Below are positions 22,092-28,767 of a stretch of DNA of 48,951 nt, piece after piece. Each line of letters starts with the position of its first letter. The first letter of the stretch is position 1. The stretch is from the IMG/VR virus record IMGVR_UViG_3300027806_000056, positions 1 through 48,951 of that record, one strand, 5' to 3'. A program made the translations under genes and the position numbers. The notes beneath the pieces were generated by a model. It did no database searches. It was not told the origin of the DNA and saw only the letters and a program-made list of their open reading frames with translations. Source of the DNA: a virus.

Positions 22092-22606
22092 GGCTGGCGC
22101 GTGATCGTTTCGGCCTTTGTCCAGACGGTTGCGCCATCTGGCACGTCGTGCAAAACCAAGGCCCCGGCCCCAACGGTAGCATCCTGGCCGATGGTCACGC
22201 CGGGCATGATGACGGCCCCGGCCCCGATGCTGGCCCCGGCCATGACTAGCGGCGGGCGGCGTGTATAGCCGGTATTCCCGGCCTTTGGGTAATCGTCATC
22301 GCAAAAGGTGACGTTTGGGCCGATGAAAACATTGTCTCCGATCTTCATGCCGGGGGCGGTGATGGTGCCGTGGCCGATGCGGACGTTTGAGCCGAGAATG
22401 CAGCCGGCGCTAAGTTCGGCGTTGCTTCCAATGGAACAACGCTCGCCAGTGACAACGCGATCCTGAACCACGGCAAAATGCCAGACACGCGTGCCTTCTC
22501 CAAGGATTGCAGACGGATGGACAAACCGCAGGACGGCAACACGCGGCGAAGTTTCCATGAAAGAACGGGACTCGCCAAAAAACTCGTTTGGGGGATTGTA
22601 GCTCAT
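22088..22606 (-). CDS. Left-handed beta-helix acyltransferase (WlbB/WbpD-like)
   Basis: 172 residues from ATG 22606, chosen by ATGA overlap. The chain is built from hexapeptide repeats: VHPSAILGEGTRVWHFAVV, CSIGSNAELSAGCILGSNVRIG, GMKIGDNVFIGPNVTFCDDDYP, then GASIGAGAVIMPGVTIGQDATVGAGALV. The segment FIGPNVTFCDDDYPKAG is close to the pattern in WlbB/WbpD N-acetyltransferases, which acetylate the 3-amino group of UDP-sugar intermediates for surface polysaccharides. It likely acetylates a sugar later moved by the two adjacent glycosyltransferases. Such enzymes act as trimers. Acyltransferase fold is secure; substrate is inference. Confidence 0.85.
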   Translation of the reverse strand: MSYNPPNEFFGESRSFMETSPRVAVLRFVHPSAILGEGTRVWHFAVVQDRVVTGERCSIGSNAELSAGCILGSNVRIGHGTITAPGMKIGDNVFIGPNVTFCDDDYPKAGNTGYTRRPPLVMAGASIGAGAVIMPGVTIGQDATVGAGALVLHDVPDGATVWTKAETITRQP

Positions 22607-22854
22607 AACGTCAGACGTGACACAGCCCACATGCCCGGGACATCCAAGACAAAAGTGAGAGAGCCCGCCACGCTCCGCGCCTTATGGCGGTTCGTGGACT
22701 GGATGGGCTCGGCGTCCTCGGGCAGGCCGTAGGCTCGCAGGAACACCTGCCACATGGCTCTGGTGACAACCGTGGTGACTTGGTGGTGGTCGTTGCCTTT
22801 GGCGGCGGTGGCGACTTGCTCATAGAGAACGCGGGCAACGGTGGCCTCGGTCAT
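22603..22854 (-). CDS. Small hypothetical protein between endolysin and glycan genes
   Basis: 83 residues from ATG 22854, chosen because it overlaps the endolysin stop (ATGA). Not recognised. It is helical at the start (TEATVARVLYEQVATAAKG) and ends with strands (SVAGSLTFVLDVPGMWAVSRLTL). No signal peptide or membrane span. The gene is coupled to both neighbours. Confidence 0.55.
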   Translation of the reverse strand: MTEATVARVLYEQVATAAKGNDHHQVTTVVTRAMWQVFLRAYGLPEDAEPIQSTNRHKARSVAGSLTFVLDVPGMWAVSRLTL

Positions 22855-24578
22855 TTGAAGCTGAAACGAATGAAGGCACGGGCCACTTCCTGCGGGCGGT
22901 CTTTGGGCCAGCATCCGTCGCCGTCACGCTCGCCGCTCGGCCCGGTGTTGGCCTCAATCGTGGCGACACGGCCTTTTCTTGGCACGCCGGAGACAAGGCC
23001 GATGTGCGAAAAGTCGAACACAACCACATCCCCTTTCCTGGGCTCGGCGGTGTCCGGCAGCACGGTCACGCCCTTGGCCTTCCTGGCCCAGGGCAGCCAG
23101 CCAAAGGCGGCGGCGGACTGGCAGCGCCATTTCTCAAACTGCGCGGCGTTCATGCCCGTCATGGCCTCCAGCATCCCGGCCTTGGCGAGTTCGTCGCCGG
23201 TGGTGTCCAGCCAATACGACATGGCGGCAGCACAATTGCCAGTAGGCGTAATATTTCCGTTTTTGTCCCTGACAATAAAAACTCCTGTTGTCACACTAAA
23301 GCAATACATATAATGTTTGCCAATATACGTCTCAACATCTTGAGGATAAGTAATGGCTCGCGTTTTTTTGTTTGGGCGAATATTTACCCTGTGCTGCCTG
23401 TTGCCTTTGCTTAAAGATGAGGTCGATATATAACTGCTGACTGTCGGCAAAAACCCGCTTAAACTAGCTGCTAGAGCCACGGCATCAACGTGAGATTTTC
23501 TCTTTGCGGTTAATTCGCCTCTAGAGGCCTGTCCATCCCACCAAATAAGCCTTTGCGCGAAATGCGCCTTTTGACTTTTTGTCATAGACAAAAGCCATTG
23601 CATAGAAATGCGCTTTTCTTTGTCCACACTTACACATTCCTCAAGCCATGAAGGAATAGCGAATGAAAAAAAGGTTCGTTTTGTTTTTGTTACTGGGCCG
23701 TGCGTTTTTCCTTCAATCCACCTTCCTTTCGGGTTGTATGCGTCCAGCGCCTCGATCTTGCGGAGCCTTGAAACACCAAACTCAATTCGGTTTTTTTTCT
23801 TGTAGCCGTCTGCAATAAACGCCGCAGCAAAGTTAATGTCAGAATCAGACAAATTGATTCCTGGCCCGTCGTGATAAACGGGCATCATGGCGTGTCTTTT
23901 TTTGTCCGTCACCTTGCATATGGACGCGTTCTTGCTACGTGAGCTTGTGTATGACCACCATCGGTGCCCACTGTCGGTGATAATGTCGAGCCATTGGTTT
24001 TTGATATGGTGACATTTTCCGTGATATTCTTTGGATATATAAGAAAGAGGGCGGTCAAAAGTAACCTCTCCTGTAGATGGGTTTACGACAGCAATCGGCC
24101 CGTCTTTATAGGAGTCGATTCTCACCCATCCCAACGGCGTTAGAATTTCATTTTCTCCTGTAATACAATAAGGCTCACGGTTCTCGTAGCCGTCGGGGTA
24201 GGACGTGGAGGGCCAAAACTTCTTGATCCACTCGCCCATGTTATTCTTGGGCTTCTCCACCTTGCCCAGATCACGTCCGGCGATCTTCACGAACCAATCC
24301 GCGAACGTGAGCCCCATGGCGGGCGGCTCGGCAGGCTTGGCCGGGGCCAGCGTGGCCGTGAAGGCGTCGAGGGCGGCCCAGGTGGCCGGACCAACGATGC
24401 CGTCTGGCTTGAGGCCCTTGTTGGCCTGGAAGGCTTTAACGGCGGCCTCGGTCCTGTAACCAAACTCGCCGTTGGCGATGCCAAGCAGGTTTTGCCAGGA
24501 AAGGGCGAACTGCAACGCCATGACTTGTTCGCCTTTGTCTCCTCGGCGAAGGGTGGGTTTGTCGGGTGTCTTGGGCAT
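22851..24578 (-). CDS. Endolysin (PG-binding plus CHAP-type peptidase) interrupted by an intein
   Basis: 575 residues encoded. Residues 8-75 are a PG_binding_1 domain (LRRGDKGEQVMALQFALSW, then FQANKGLKPDGIVGPATWAAL). From about residue 90 a CHAP/NlpC-P60-type cysteine peptidase domain begins (DWFVKIAGRDLGKVEKPKN) but is broken after REPY-137 by an intein (138-448) and resumes at CAAAMSYW, with catalytic-type Cys449, His525 (FSHIGLVSG) and Asn544 (IEANTG). Removing the intein gives a 264-residue enzyme with the usual REPY-CAAAMSYW active site. It degrades peptidoglycan for lysis. It lies next to holin-like genes and is coupled to the following gene by ATGA. Confidence 0.9.
   Translation of the reverse strand: MPKTPDKPTLRRGDKGEQVMALQFALSWQNLLGIANGEFGYRTEAAVKAFQANKGLKPDGIVGPATWAALDAFTATLAPAKPAEPPAMGLTFADWFVKIAGRDLGKVEKPKNNMGEWIKKFWPSTSYPDGYENREPYCITGENEILTPLGWVRIDSYKDGPIAVVNPSTGEVTFDRPLSYISKEYHGKCHHIKNQWLDIITDSGHRWWSYTSSRSKNASICKVTDKKRHAMMPVYHDGPGINLSDSDINFAAAFIADGYKKKNRIEFGVSRLRKIEALDAYNPKGRWIEGKTHGPVTKTKRTFFSFAIPSWLEECVSVDKEKRISMQWLLSMTKSQKAHFAQRLIWWDGQASRGELTAKRKSHVDAVALAASLSGFLPTVSSYISTSSLSKGNRQHRVNIRPNKKTRAITYPQDVETYIGKHYMYCFSVTTGVFIVRDKNGNITPTGNCAAAMSYWLDTTGDELAKAGMLEAMTGMNAAQFEKWRCQSAAAFGWLPWARKAKGVTVLPDTAEPRKGDVVVFDFSHIGLVSGVPRKGRVATIEANTGPSGERDGDGCWPKDRPQEVARAFIRFSFK
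23235..24167 (-). mobile_element. Intein with LAGLIDADG-type endonuclease in the endolysin
   Basis: Encodes residues 138-448 of the endolysin (311 residues). Splicing motifs: N-terminal Cys with CITGENEILTPLGWVRI, block B with TDSGH (Thr201, His205), block F with YMYCFSVTTGVFIVRD, and C-terminal TGN followed by Cys449 as +1 residue. The penultimate residue is Gly instead of His, as seen in some phage inteins. LAGLIDADG-like helices are visible at FIADGYKK (Asp257) and LIWWDGQ (Asp348), so it may be an active homing element. The DNA is clearly AT-richer than the flanking endolysin sequence, a mark of recent arrival. Confidence 0.9.
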
Positions 24579-24587
24579 GGCGGCATT

Positions 24588-24704
24588 CTACCGCCCGCCC
24601 AGGCCCTTGTCAACCAGCAGGAACACGCCGACCACGACGCACACGCAGGCCGCCGTGCCAAGCAGCCATCCCAGGCCGCCCAAAGCTGCCGCCGCCAGGA
24701 TCAT
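24588..24704 (-). CDS. 38-residue membrane protein (holin or lysis accessory candidate)
   Basis: One hydrophobic stretch (LAAAALGGLGWLLGTAACVCVVVGVFLLV in outline) covers most of the chain, followed by DKGLGGR. It starts at an ATG overlapping the DUF1353 stop (ATGA) and ends ten bases before the endolysin start codon. Single-span mini-proteins directly before endolysin genes are often holins or antiholins. This is inference from position and hydrophobicity. Confidence 0.55.
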   Translation of the reverse strand: MILAAAALGGLGWLLGTAACVCVVVGVFLLVDKGLGGR

Positions 24705-25126
24705 AGCCGGGCCTCCTTGTAGCTGGCCCGCCAGGCCGCCCAGCCTACCAGCCGGAGCACGCCCCAGCGGATGTTGGCCCGCCAGCCGGGCAGTCCCTTG
24801 GCCTGGACAAGCTCTTTGTAAACGGCGTCGGCCTGGGCTCGGGTGACGGGATGGAAGTCTCCGCCGGGTGTCCGGTAGCCGTGGTGCCGATAAAGGTAGT
24901 CGTGGATGCAGGCCCCGCGCTTGGACTGTCCGAAGGGCGGGACGAGACCATGAAGCCATGCCGGGATGCTCTCACCGTCGAAGGTAAAGCCCTCGGGGGC
25001 CGTGATGATGGCGTCGAGAACGGCGGAATAGACGGAAAACGGAGCGATCAGCTTCAGCAGGTTGGTCTGCTGGCCCTCGGCCACGTCAAGGGCCTGGAAC
25101 TCGGTGATGAATGACGCCTCTTTCAT
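24701..25126 (-). CDS. DUF1353 family phage protein
   Basis: 141 residues. The family pattern is visible: GFTFDGESIPAWLHGLVPPFGQSKRGACIHDYLYRHHGY, in which the strand-turn GES-IPAW-H-L-PPFG and the HDYLY motif are conserved, followed by TRAQADAVYKELVQAKG. DUF1353 proteins occur in many phages, often next to lysis or tail genes; His-Asp may form a metal or catalytic site, but no activity is established to my knowledge. Here it sits between the holin-like gene and the 38-residue membrane protein. Family call is confident; function unknown. Confidence 0.85.
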   Translation of the reverse strand: MKEASFITEFQALDVAEGQQTNLLKLIAPFSVYSAVLDAIITAPEGFTFDGESIPAWLHGLVPPFGQSKRGACIHDYLYRHHGYRTPGGDFHPVTRAQADAVYKELVQAKGLPGWRANIRWGVLRLVGWAAWRASYKEARL

Positions 25127-25504
25127 TCATGCCTTTGTGGGCGGGGTTGTCAGGGCGGAACGGACGGCGTTCTTGGCGATCTCGTCAAAGTAGTCGTTCT
25201 GCTTGTCCAGTGTTTCGTTCATCTTCTCCATGGCCTGCGTCAGGTCTTGGAAGGCTTTAAGGCCCTTGGTTGCCACCCAGTAGATCACCGACGCCAGTGA
25301 CGTGAAAAGCACGATCACCGCCACGATCAGCACCCCGTAGAAGCTCCACTCTCCGGCCTCCTGCGGGCTTGGCACCTGCCCCGTCATGGCCTGCCAGGCC
25401 ACATCAGCTAAGGCCAGGACTGCGGCGGCTCCGGTTGCCATGGCGGCCTGAACATAGGCAGGCATGTCGTGCATGATGGTCTGGAAAGGTTCGGGAACGT
25501 GCAT
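25127..25504 (-). CDS. Holin-like membrane protein with coiled-coil tail
   Basis: 125 residues from the ATG at 25504. Two membrane-spanning segments are likely: AAMATGAAAVLALADVAWQAM and WSFYGVLIVAVIVLFTSLASVIYW. The C-terminal half is a charged helix (LKAFQDLTQAMEKMNETLDKQNDYFDEIAK in outline). Two-span proteins before an endolysin are typical holins. An upstream ATG at 25606 would overlap the previous stop (ATGA) and add 34 residues, but that extra part has unlike third-position base use and contains a hairpin, so the shorter form is preferred. Holin call is inference from topology and place. Confidence 0.65.
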   Translation of the reverse strand: MHVPEPFQTIMHDMPAYVQAAMATGAAAVLALADVAWQAMTGQVPSPQEAGEWSFYGVLIVAVIVLFTSLASVIYWVATKGLKAFQDLTQAMEKMNETLDKQNDYFDEIAKNAVRSALTTPPTKA

Positions 25505-25549
25505 CGCGTTTGAATGGGGTTGATTGCAAGTAGCCGATTCCGGGCCGTA

Positions 25550-25576
25550 AGGCGAGGAGAAAAAGCCTCCTTGCCT
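25550..25576 (-). promoter_or_regulatory. Hairpin before the holin-like gene
   Basis: Bases 25550-25559 pair with 25567-25576 (ten positions, one mismatch) around a seven-base loop. It lies in the 98-base gap between the upstream gene and the preferred holin start and could tune lysis gene expression or act as a weak terminator. Confidence 0.35.
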
Positions 25577-25602
25577 AGAATTTCGGCCTACTCCATGCGT
25601 TT

Positions 25603-26037
25603 TCATTGTCCAGATGGGTATGCGATGGCGTGGGCGGCTTCAAAGTAAGCGTAAACTTCTGCATCCGTCTTGCCCATGGTAGCGGCAATCTGCGCGATTA
25701 CTGGATGGTTGGACACAAAATACGGATATTCCAGGTAAAGCATCATGTGCCGCCTGGTGTCCAGGTTTGGAATCTCGTTGATTTTGGCCTTGAGAGCGAT
25801 TTCAAGCGTGCGGCCTATGGCCTGGAGGAAAGCCGCTCCAGGCACGGTCAGGGCAGGCTGCGGCTGCTCTTGGTTGGCGGCCTGCTCTGCGGCAAACAGT
25901 GCCTCGGCCTGCGCCCGCGTGGCGTTGAGTTCGGCCTGTGTCGGCATGGGCTGGCCGTCGTGGAACGTGATGTCATCACCAACGGCGATGAAATGACGCG
26001 TGGGCCAGATGAGTCGGATGTGGTCGGTGAGTTTCAT
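25603..26037 (-). CDS. Hypothetical protein behind the fibre gene (possible fibre chaperone)
   Basis: 144 residues. It starts MKLTDHIRLIWPTRHFIAVGDDITFHDGQPMPTQAELNATRAQAEALFAAEQ: a short beta-rich start leading to a helical part, as in small tail-fibre assembly or DUF-type proteins whose N-terminus mimics a query sentence such as DITFHDGQPMPT. The rest (PGAAFLQAIGRTLEIALKAKIN, then HPVIAQIAATMGKTDAEVYAYFEAAHAI) is helical. It lies three bases after the fibre gene, the usual place for a fibre assembly chaperone, but the family match is weak. Confidence 0.55.
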   Translation of the reverse strand: MKLTDHIRLIWPTRHFIAVGDDITFHDGQPMPTQAELNATRAQAEALFAAEQAANQEQPQPALTVPGAAFLQAIGRTLEIALKAKINEIPNLDTRRHMMLYLEYPYFVSNHPVIAQIAATMGKTDAEVYAYFEAAHAIAYPSGQ

Positions 26038-26040
26038 GGT

Positions 26041-27615
26041 TTAATCGGCAGGAGTGACGGTGAACCAGGAGCCGCCTTTGATGGAAACCGAGTTGCCTCC
26101 GCCACTTTCGGCGGAAAAACGCGGGGCTATAGTCCCTGTGCTTGTGGCCGTGAACACGCCGGTGACACGGAACTCACGGGCGGTTGCCCCCCCGGTAGTA
26201 GCGACCACAGAACCCGTGTCCCAGGATGAATAGACCGTGTAGCCATTGACGTAGTTGGTCGAAAGGGCTACCGCGACGGAGAAATAAATGAAAGAGCTGC
26301 TCGGCCCATTCATGGCAATCGTCAGTCCTTCAGTCGTGGTGTTGGACGTAAACGCCCCGACCCACTCAAACTTGTAGGTGCCTGTGGCGCTGATCGTGAC
26401 TGGCAGCCCCGTCACATCCGCCAAACTGGTGCTGTTTGATGTCACGTCGGATGTCAGGCATTTGGTGGTCGGTTTGCCAGTCACGGATGACCATGCCGTT
26501 GATCCGGCGGAAACAGTGGCCCAAGAGCCGTCAGCCTTCAGATACTTGCCTCCTGCCGCATCGCCTGCCGCCGGCGCAGGCACAAGACCCTTGGTGCCGC
26601 CAGAGCCGGAGTCTCCCACCATGGCGTTTAAGAAGGCCGTGGCCGCCGTGGCCGTCAGTTCCTCAATCGCGCCCGTGCTGGCCGTGGTCCGGCCAAGCAG
26701 GCGGGCAGTGGTCATGGTCAGGCCAGAAGAGGAAACGCTTCCTACCTTGGAGTAAAGCGCATCGTAGGCCGTTTGGAGCGTGGCCTTGATGTTTGCCCAA
26801 GTGACTTTTTTCAGGACGTTGCTGGCCGCCGAGTCAATAAGCGGCATTGTATCAGCATCTACGGGTGTGGTCTTGGCCGTGGCCCCGTGGATGGAAGAGC
26901 CAACATTCCCCGCGTCGGTGACATCCGCCGCCGCCTCAATGCCGTCCAGCTTGGAAGCGTAAGCCGTGGTCATCAGGCCGTCCTGGCTGGCGCTGGCGTC
27001 CCTGATCTTGTCGGAGCCTGCCGTGACATGGCTGGAGGCATGGGCCGTGGGCGTCCTGGCGTCCGTGAGGCGGGAATCGGTGGTAAGAACGTCAACGTAG
27101 GTTGCCCAGGCCCCGGAATGGAAAAGCCGCCTGATCTGGCTGCCTGCCGTGCTGTATCCGGTGCCGCCAATGGTGGCAGTGCCGTTGCGGACAACAACCG
27201 TAAATCCCTTGCCCTCGCTAGGGCTTGGGTCTGTGACGGTTGCGGACGCCACAACGACATAAAGCCCGTCATTCGCGGCGGTGAAGTTGCTGGATTTCAC
27301 CTCGGCAGGCTGCAAGGCCGTGTCCGCCTTGGTGCCTTGCGCTGCTGTGGCAAAGTATCCGACATCCTCGGCGGCGGCGGTTCCGATGTCGGCGGGCTGG
27401 ACGGCGGTATCGGCCAAAGCGCCCTGGGCGGCCGTGGCAAAATCGCCCGTGTCGGCAAAGGCGGCCGTGCCTAGGTCGGCCTGCGCGTAGGTCTTGACGG
27501 CGGCAATAGTGGCCTTGCGGTCAACGTCCGGCGTGCCCGGCAGGTTGAGCGGTATTTCTTCGGTGCCGTCAAGCGTGGCCCTGTCTGTGAGGTTTGTGAT
27601 GAGCGAATTAGCCAT
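26041..27615 (-). CDS. Tail fibre protein
   Basis: 524 residues. The N-terminus (SLITNLTDRATLDGTEEIPLNLPGTPDVDRKATIAAVKTYA) is a common opening of phage fibre proteins. Then come repeats with ATAAQGALADTAVQPADIGTAA and ATAAQGTKADTALQPAEV, the collagen-like or triple-stranded fibre repeat type, then a Ser/Ala/Thr-rich shaft (DARTPTAHASSHVTAGSDKI, TAATAFLNAMVGDSGSGG, KYLKADGSWATVSAGST) and a beta-rich tip (residues 390-524) ending FSAESGGGNSVSIKGGSWFTVTPAD, probably receptor-binding. It overlaps the FnIII protein gene by eight bases. Host recognition is the likely role. Confidence 0.8.
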   Translation of the reverse strand: MANSLITNLTDRATLDGTEEIPLNLPGTPDVDRKATIAAVKTYAQADLGTAAFADTGDFATAAQGALADTAVQPADIGTAAAEDVGYFATAAQGTKADTALQPAEVKSSNFTAANDGLYVVVASATVTDPSPSEGKGFTVVVRNGTATIGGTGYSTAGSQIRRLFHSGAWATYVDVLTTDSRLTDARTPTAHASSHVTAGSDKIRDASASQDGLMTTAYASKLDGIEAAADVTDAGNVGSSIHGATAKTTPVDADTMPLIDSAASNVLKKVTWANIKATLQTAYDALYSKVGSVSSSGLTMTTARLLGRTTASTGAIEELTATAATAFLNAMVGDSGSGGTKGLVPAPAAGDAAGGKYLKADGSWATVSAGSTAWSSVTGKPTTKCLTSDVTSNSTSLADVTGLPVTISATGTYKFEWVGAFTSNTTTEGLTIAMNGPSSSFIYFSVAVALSTNYVNGYTVYSSWDTGSVVATTGGATAREFRVTGVFTATSTGTIAPRFSAESGGGNSVSIKGGSWFTVTPAD

Positions 27616-28045
27616 TAATCAAAAGGTCGCCTGTTTGGTTGAGAAGAACGTGGCCTCCCGTGTTTAGCAGGAGGCGATTAGACTCCCCCGGCAAAATAAC
27701 ACTGGCTGTATTGCTACTCGGCCCCTCCCCAGCATCGTTGAATGGAACTACTATGTAGTAGTATGTTTCTCCTGCGGCGGCTGAGACATTATCAGATGAA
27801 GATAATGTATTTGGGCCTGTTGAAAAAACTGGGCTGTCAACGCCTGGAATAGGTGGTGTATTTGTGCCTCGATAGACATTGTAACCAAACCCTGCTGAGC
27901 CCGATTTATTGCTGGCTGTCCATTCAAGTAAGGCAACAGAGCTTCCAGGATCGGCGTCCACCGTCAAAACAGGTGCCACTGTCGGCGGCGTAAGCGTGCC
28001 TGAGCCGCTTGTGCCTGCGCCGAGTAGGACCAGATTGTTAGCCAT
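27608..28045 (-). CDS. Fibronectin type III domain virion protein
   Basis: 145 residues. Residues 20-118 form an FnIII domain: PPTVAPVLTVDADPGSSVALLEWTAS, then GFGYNVYRGTN (the Tyr-corner strand), AAGETYYYIVVPFNDAGEGPSSNTASVIL. The C-terminal tail contains three related strands (NRLLLNTGGHVLL, NQTGDLLING) that may attach it to the fibre or capsid. FnIII domains in phages are surface modules thought to bind carbohydrates on cells. The gene is AT-richer than its neighbours, which suggests separate acquisition. Its ATG shares one base with the preceding stop (TAATG). Confidence 0.75.
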   Translation of the reverse strand: MANNLVLLGAGTSGSGTLTPPTVAPVLTVDADPGSSVALLEWTASNKSGSAGFGYNVYRGTNTPPIPGVDSPVFSTGPNTLSSSDNVSAAAGETYYYIVVPFNDAGEGPSSNTASVILPGESNRLLLNTGGHVLLNQTGDLLING

Positions 28046-28410
28046 TAGCCGGGGATGATGGCGTAGGTGATTGAAACAGAGACGTTGCCGGTGCCTGTGG
28101 TGGTCACATTCAGGGCCTCGCCTGCCGTGGCCTTGAAGAGGGCCATCTGGTTGTCAGGGCTGCCCATGTTGGAGCCGCCAGAGGCCGCGACGTATTCCGT
28201 GGCGGAAATGGCCGTGGTGCCGGACTTGAAAACAACAGTAGCATCCACGTCAGAGCGAATCTCGACCGAGAACACGGCAATGCGAACCGTGCCGGACGGG
28301 GCGGCAACCAGGGTTTCAGTGTCCGGTGAGGCCACTTCCACAAACGTGCGGGCCTTGGCAACGGCATCACCGCCGCGAGGGTTGTAGTAGCGTTCGGGGA
28401 ACAAATTCAT
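28045..28410 (-). CDS. Small beta-rich structural protein
   Basis: 121 residues. A short start (MNLFPERYYNPRGGDAV) leads to beta-sandwich-like sequence: TLVAAPSGTVRIAVFSVEIRSDVDATVVFKSGTTAISA, followed by ALFKATAGEALNVTTTGTGNVSVSITYAI. This pattern, with V-V--I-SGT and A-GEAL-V-TTG--NVSVS-TY, is typical of small phage head or tail surface proteins. It lies between portal-proximal genes and the FnIII/fibre genes. Decoration or fibre-base protein is likely; no close family named. Confidence 0.6.
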   Translation of the reverse strand: MNLFPERYYNPRGGDAVAKARTFVEVASPDTETLVAAPSGTVRIAVFSVEIRSDVDATVVFKSGTTAISATEYVAASGGSNMGSPDNQMALFKATAGEALNVTTTGTGNVSVSITYAIIPG

Positions 28411-28419
28411 TGGTCTTGA

Positions 28420-28767
28420 TTATGCGGGTTCGGTGGTTTCTGGCAAGTCTTTTCGCCCTGCGGCCTCGCGCTTGGCGGCGGCCTGCCGGATGCTGGCAAG
28501 CTGGCTGGAAACCAGGGTGGCAACCTCGTTGTAAAGGGCGTGCTCGCGGAGGCAGTCGCAGACAATCTGCGGATTCCTGATCTTGGCCGGATCGACTGGC
28601 TCGCCCTGCTTGACCGGCCCGGCGGGCTTGACGGCCTCGGCGATGGCCCGGCGCAATGCCCCGGCGGCGTGCTCGGTGTAGGGCTTGACGATCAGTTCAT
28701 TGAATGCCTCGCTGTTTTCAAGCTGGACAAGCAGTTCATGGGCGCGGGCTGTTTCGGCGGGTGTCAT
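28420..28767 (-). CDS. Hypothetical helical protein behind the portal gene
   Basis: 115 residues, not recognised. It is helical throughout (TARAHELLVQLENSEAFNELI, AAGALRRAIAEAVKPAG, NPQIVCDCLREHALYNEVATLVSSQLASIRQAAAKREAAG in outline). It starts at an ATG overlapping the portal stop and is co-expressed with it. A minor head protein or chaperone is possible. Confidence 0.55.
   Translation of the reverse strand: MTPAETARAHELLVQLENSEAFNELIVKPYTEHAAGALRRAIAEAVKPAGPVKQGEPVDPAKIRNPQIVCDCLREHALYNEVATLVSSQLASIRQAAAKREAAGRKDLPETTEPA

Noticed and set aside
23235-24167. Group I or II intron instead of an intein in the endolysin
   Set aside because: The frame stays open across the insert with protein splicing motifs (N-terminal Cys, TxxH block, TGN-Cys end), so protein splicing explains it better.
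24588-24959. 123-codon minus-strand frame over the DUF1353 gene
   Set aside because: Only its last 38 codons, after the DUF1353 stop, look like a protein (membrane span); the earlier part is an Arg/Pro-rich shadow.
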